The notes beneath the pieces are model-generated. The model had not been told where the DNA came from. It did not search any database and saw only the letters and a program-made list of their open reading frames with translations. DNA of 64,000 bases from Podocnemis expansa (Eukaryota > Chordata > Testudines > Podocnemididae): assembly GCA_007922195.1 (NCBI GenBank), contig ML681994.1, forward strand, positions 53,044,298 through 53,108,297, written 5' to 3'. The translations under genes were made by a program, and so were the position numbers. This document shows positions 59,509 through 64,000 of the stretch, piece after piece (position 1 is the stretch's first letter; the number at the start of each line of letters is the position of its first letter).

Positions 59509-59937
59509 GGCTGTGTTCAGATGAGAGTTTTATTTCGAAACAACAGCTGTTGTTTCGAAATAAAATTTCTTATGTGCACACGATGTTCCATTATTTTGAA
59601 ATGACAGGACCTCTTGTTTTGAAATAACGGCCATTATTTCAAAACAGTAGAACCTCGCTTGAAGTCAAAATACCTGTTGTTTCAAAACGGCTGTTTCGAA
59701 ACAACGGTGTTCGGACACATTGTTTCGAAACATCACCATTGTTTTGAAACAACTGTTTTGAAACAACATGTCCAAATGGCCTTATTTTGAAATAACCATT
59801 TTGAAATGACAGCCATTTCGATAGCAGGCTTTCCCTTAATTAGAATTAACATTTCCTTAATTCGAATTAACTTATTTTGAAATAACTCATTTCAAAATAA
59901 CTTATTTCAAAATAACATTTTATGTGTGAACATAGCC
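59509..59937. mobile_element. Harbinger-like MITE, 429 bp, rich in TTTCGAAA palindromes
   Basis: The inverted ends are GGCTGTGTTCAGATG and, on the right, TGTGTGAACATAGCC. They are flanked by ATT at 59506-59508 and 59938-59940. The interior is an array of words such as TTGTTTCGAAACAA, TTATTTTGAAATAA and TTATTTCAAAATAA, each self-complementary, so single strands would fold extensively. It starts 118 bases behind the exon donor at 59391. No transposase frame. Confidence 0.75.
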
Positions 59938-60117
59938 ATTGAGAGTCCTTGACATACATTTTAAAGCACAGGAACATTGGAGAATACCAAGTAATAATCA
60001 ATCAAAGCAGCAACACTTTTATTTTCCTCTCATGCATTATTTGATAAGTCACATAAACTGTTTAGGCTTTACCCCATTGTACTTCCCATCCAAAAGAAAT
60101 CACACCCTCAGTTGCCT
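59938..60117. other. Unassigned intronic sequence
   Basis: No recognised feature. Confidence 0.3.
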
Positions 60118-60415
60118 CAGGATATGTCTGCATTTGCACTTACACACCTCCAGCTGGCCTCCGTCAGCTGACGCAGACTCAGGCTACAGTGCTGTGTAAT
60201 TGCATTGCAGATATTCAGGTGTGCTTTGGAGTCTGGCCTCTGGGACTTCCATCCATTTCATGACTTCCCCATTGTAAGTTCCTAAACTTTGGGCTCCAGT
60301 CTGAGCCCAAACCATCTACAAATACACCCCAATTAAACAGCCCTGTAGCCTGAGTCCTAGTCAGTAGATACCGGCCAGTTGCAGGTGTTTAATTCTAGGG
60401 TAGGCGTACCCTCAG
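60118..60415. mobile_element. MITE of the GGATATGTCTGC-end type
   Basis: The left end, AGGATATGTCTGCATTTGCA, and the right end, GGGTAGGCGTACCCTCA, are imperfect inverted copies. The interior contains CAATTAAACAGCCCTGTAG, shared with 52430-52812. No coding frame. Confidence 0.6.
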
Positions 60416-62406
60416 ACTCCAGTCTCCACTGAAACTGTAGGATACAGAGGAAAGCTTGGAGCTGTGGCCTTGTGCTTGGAGTTGGCAGTAAGAGGGGAAA
60501 TCTGTGACTATACCTCTTGAGGAGGGAATAGAGGTTGGGAACTGGTAGAGAAGCACCATGATATCTATCTGGAGAGCTCCATGCTCACATAGAAATAATT
60601 ATGTATACTGTCTTTGTAAGGCTGCTGGGGAATTTTTTGACAAATTTTGTTTTTTACCAGAAAAAAGGCCAGTTCATCAAAATCAAAACCCTCATGAAAC
60701 AGGATTGGTTTTGACAAAATTCTCTACAGGGGAAGGAGCTTTGAAAGTGGTAAAATTGGACATTGTTGCATTTTGCAGTTCAGAAAGATTCAGGTTTTTG
60801 AGTCAAAATGACTTTTCATTTCAAACATTTAGTACATTTAGTCTAAAAAACGGTTCTCAAAGAAAGAAAGAAAAAATATTTTGAAGTTACTGAAATGTGT
60901 CATTTCCATTGATCAGAACCTTTTATTTATTTACTTGGTAGATTCTTGGTTTGTGAAAATTTTCAAGATTTTGACTTTTCATCAAGATCTGGGACAGGCA
61001 AAATTTTAGAAATCTCAAAAAGTCTCGCTTTTCCTACCCAGCAGAAAATTGGCATCCCAGCTGGATTGCAGACCTCTGCCCACTGAGTCTCAGGTCAAAA
61101 TTTGGCTCTCTGAATCTCTGCTTTCTTAACAAGAAGCATGAACTGTTCAGTTACTCAATCAATACTCATGTATTGCTAAAATAATTCTGTGAGTTTGTTC
61201 AGCTTCTTAAAATAGATTATGCTTATGAATAATACAGTAGATTCTTTTCACATCGTTTTCTGCCTATCTCTCCGGCAAGAATCTTACTCGATATTTTATA
61301 TAATAAGGGTTTTCCCAGTAGACTATGCTGTTGACATTTGCATTTATCAGATGTATTTAATGTCTCTAATAAATATGCAACATGTACTCTGGAACTGGAA
61401 TGCCATGATATAGGCAATTGGCAAGAAGTGCGATGGCCTTCCTGACATCATCATGATCCCAAATCATTGGTCCTTCTGTAGCAGTGCTGGTAAAAAGAGA
61501 GGAGATGTTAATACTTGCATGCCTTTAATTTTGAAGGAAAAAAAGAAGAATTAGGGCTTTGTTTCCCACTAAAAAAAACTTAACAGAATTACGTCAAACT
61601 GCAGACTTCATTATTGGCCTTAGGTCTTGAAACCACCACTGCTTCTTAGGAATCCTTTGTAATCCTCTGAGTTCACAAAGAAAGATCAAAACTTGTGTGA
61701 TATGAGAGTTGCTTAAATCTGAACTATGTGTTTTGTGCTGCAGTAATCGCTCAGTGTCACAATCAAGTTGTAGGATGATGGAAGAGTGACCTCTAGAGGA
61801 GAGAGAAAAGATTGTGATGTGTCTTGTATTTCATTCCTGAATACGAAAAAGGAAGATTTGTTCCCTTAAAAAGATTGGGCACATATCTTCCTGCTACCCT
61901 TTTGGTTACCCACCTTTGTGTTTTAATCCTGCATCACTTTTAGCTGCTGGTTTTCAGATGTCTTTTGAGCAGCTCCTTATTTCATAAATTGGATCTTGAA
62001 ATACCGATTCAGTGGAATGTCAAATAAAGCTGTCTTAGTAATAAGAAGTCTTCCCATATTTGTTACATAGTAAATGTTTGCCCCATAAAAGAGATGGTGT
62101 TTAAAGATATACATGAATGGCATAACACAAATAGACTGGCCACATATAAGCTAAGTTTCTTGATCCCTTTTTAGTTCTGGTTAATTAGTGATTCTTGGCT
62201 AGGAAGGGTGAAGGGCCTTCTTCAAGGTCTTCTGGCATCTTGTAAATTATTGGGCAGCCGTTGCTTAAAAACTGCTCTTTGCTGGCACCTTCATTCTTCT
62301 GTCTCCATAAGTGACAAAGACCAATTATACTGGGAGTGTACCTGGTCTCATTACTGATCCAACAAGCAGGAGAGGTAATATTTTCCAATATATGTCTCAC
62401 TTTGGG
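60416..62406. other. Intron sequence with an AT-rich MITE-like stretch
   Basis: 60620-60980 has TTTTGACAAAATTCTC, GAGTCAAAATGACTTTTC and similar self-complementary words, probably an old MITE. I saw no exon carrying the remainder of the PTPRR kinase-interaction motif. The rest is unassigned. Confidence 0.35.
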
Positions 62407-62470
62407 CTTACAAACAAGGAGTCCTGTGGCACTTAAAGACTAACAAATACATACCACATGGTCATTTATT
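62407..62470 (-). mobile_element. PLE 3'-end relic
   Basis: AACAAGGAGTCCTGTGGCAC, TTAAAGACTAACAAAT: about 60 bases of minus-strand PLE tail. Confidence 0.75.
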
Positions 62471-62979
62471 TCTCTATATAAACTCTTAGGAGTTGTTCTA
62501 CAAACCAGTATTTTTTCCAACACAAGGATCAAGCCTAATTTTGATCGCATCTGTTTCAGAGTTAATCTTGATTTACACCACTGTAACCAAAATCAGAATC
62601 TAGTGCAAAGTGATTTGATATTTTAAATTTGTAGTCCAACTAGTAAAGCTATTCTTCTTGTATTCTTGTCATATACTAGATGTGTTTCCAAAACCATGCA
62701 CAAGCTCCGGCTTTTTCTGTCACTGCAACAAGGTCCTCCTTTACACAGGTATCCATCCCCCAGGAGTCAGCAAACAAGCAGGTATTCCATAGTCTGCGCT
62801 TCACCTTACTCACATGCATTTGTGCATTCAGTAAAGCTCTGAAAACAGTATTAAAACTGTTGACAAATTAAAACACAGAAGTGCTGAGTATCCATTATGA
62901 AAGGAATAAAGGAGATATGTTACCAAACCAGCAAACCATGCATATGGTTTACTAGTGGAATCACTCCTTTGTCCATGTA
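62471..62979. other. Unassigned intronic sequence
   Basis: About 500 bases with no recognised feature. Confidence 0.3.
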
Positions 62980-63105
62980 TAATTAGAACACAAGAACAGA
63001 CACACTGGGTAAGACCAATGATCCATTTCACTGCAGTATCCTATCTTCTAACAGTGGTCAATGCCAGGTTCTTCAGAAGGAATGAACAAAATAATCCTGT
63101 GACAA
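62980..63105 (-). mobile_element. CR1-type 3' tail, minus strand
   Basis: CACTGGGTAAGACCAATGAT, CAGTATCCTATCTTCTAAC and GTCAATGCCAGGTTCTTCAG form the 3' tail of an old CR1 subfamily. It sits just left of a plus-strand CR1 body, so the two form a tail-out inverted arrangement. Confidence 0.7.
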
Positions 63106-63790
63106 CATCTGCCCAGTGTGCAGTGGCAATCAAAAAAAAGCTAACAAAATGTTAGAAACCATTAGGAAAGATAACAGCTAATAAGACAGCAAATATCATA
63201 ATGCCATCATATAAGTCCATGGAAGGCTCACATCTTGAATATTGCATGCACTCAGGTCACCCTACCTCAAGATATATTAGAAGTGGAAAAGATATAGAGA
63301 GGAGCCTCAGAAAAGATTAAGACTATGAAACAGCTTCCCTGTGAGGAAAGGTTAAAAAGACTGGGACTTTTCAGCTTGGGAAAGAGATAAATAACTAAGT
63401 GGAGATATAACAGAGGTCTATAAAATCATGAATGGCGTGGAAAAAGTGAATTACAAAGTGTTATTTACTCCTTCATATAACATAAGAACCAGGGGTCACC
63501 TAATGAAATCTATAGGCAACAGGATTAAAGTAAACAAACTAAAGCAGTTCTATATGCAATCCGAAGTCAACCTGTGCAATTTGTTGCCAGGGGATTTTGT
63601 GAATGCCACAACTATAAATGGGTTCAAAAAACAAGCAAGTTTATGGAGGATAGCAACACAAGTGTAGATCCATCAATGGTTATTACACAAGATGGTCAGG
63701 GATGCTCTCCATGCTCTGGGAGTCCCTAGCCTCTTACCACCAAGAGCTGGTAATGGACTGCAGGTTATCAATCACTTAATATTGCCCTGT
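63106..63790 (+). mobile_element. Decayed CR1 LINE, C-terminal ORF2 and 3' end
   Basis: In + frames, the 63428-63667 region reads [33 protein letters not shown] and [15 protein letters not shown], the CR1 C-terminal region. Upstream is TTGAATATTGCATGCACTCA (the HLEYC motif) and downstream the 3' untranslated text TGGTCAGGGATGCTCTCC to AATATTGCCCTGTTC. Stops and frameshifts throughout. Confidence 0.85.
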
Positions 63791-64000
63791 TCACTGCTGC
63801 TTCGTGTGGCAGTTTCAGTTTTTATGCTCCTCCACCTCCAGGCTGAACAAACCTTGCAAGTGTGCCTTGTTAGTGCTGAGAAGGCCCAGAAAACCTTTTG
63901 CCTCTTCTATCCCAGAGTGAGGCCTTGTCCCTTCACATGTGTAACTAGAGATAGGAGTGAAAAATTGGAAGAATATTTTATTTGCTGAAAAATGCAGATT
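63791..64000. other. Unassigned sequence to the window end
   Basis: No recognised feature. The 98-residue frame at 63692-63988 starts inside the CR1 3' end and is not credible as a gene. Confidence 0.3.

Noticed and set aside
61741..61800. Candidate for the next PTPRR exon, from a CAGTAATCGCTCAGTGTC stretch
   Set aside because: The translation does not give the expected RGSNVSLTLDM kinase-interaction residues and no donor follows in frame.

Overview
The window is vertebrate nuclear DNA and almost entirely intronic or intergenic. Two things point to a reptile, most likely a turtle. First, it is rich in CR1 LINEs, including a 464-residue open reverse-transcriptase frame. Second, it carries many Penelope-like element (PLE) pieces with GIY-YIG endonuclease remnants, short tRNA-derived SINEs with a CR1-like tail, Harbinger-like and hAT-like nonautonomous DNA transposons, and old MIR copies. 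No prokaryotic operon, CRISPR array, rRNA or functional tRNA gene was seen. The turtle assignment comes from remembered repeat families, not a database search; a crocodilian is the main alternative.

The only host gene I can support is PTPRR (receptor-type protein tyrosine phosphatase R, also called PTPBR7/PTP-SL) on the + strand. Four consecutive internal coding exons lie at 41035-41148, 47691-47846, 53963-54073 and 59128-59390. All have AG/GT borders and join in one open frame (38, 52, 37 and 87 full codons plus 2 bases). They encode the membrane-proximal ectodomain, the single transmembrane helix and the juxtamembrane cytoplasmic region up to the start of the MAP-kinase interaction motif. 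The signal-peptide exons should lie upstream and the phosphatase-domain exons downstream of the window; I did not find either inside it.

Layout. 1-41034 (upstream intron or introns): two young CR1 copies on the minus strand (268-2735 and 12141-14106), a CR1 with a nested SINE tail (18985-19885), an old CR1 split by another LINE fragment (20690-22790), a PLE/LTR mosaic (23426-25132), another CR1 (26655-27248), MIRs (27365-27595, 35385-35580), two tRNA-SINEs (29555, 33132) and several DNA transposons. 41149-47690: a GC-rich LTR-like element close behind the first exon, then a decayed + strand CR1 containing a head-to-head PLE pair. 47847-53962: a Harbinger-like element with a 3-bp target duplication, a PLE hairpin with perfect 28-bp arms, and MITEs. 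54074-59127: a clean hAT-like MITE with an 8-bp target duplication and two more PLE inverted structures. 59391-64000: a Harbinger-like element rich in TTTCGAAA palindromes about 120 bp behind the last exon, then a second MITE and a decayed CR1.

The most notable pattern is that PLE pieces repeatedly occur as head-to-head inverted pairs with both 3' ends facing outward (seven cases). The two young CR1 copies also share an in-frame stop codon. I found no convincing new gene system; the window reads as an ordinary, transposon-dense reptile gene body.
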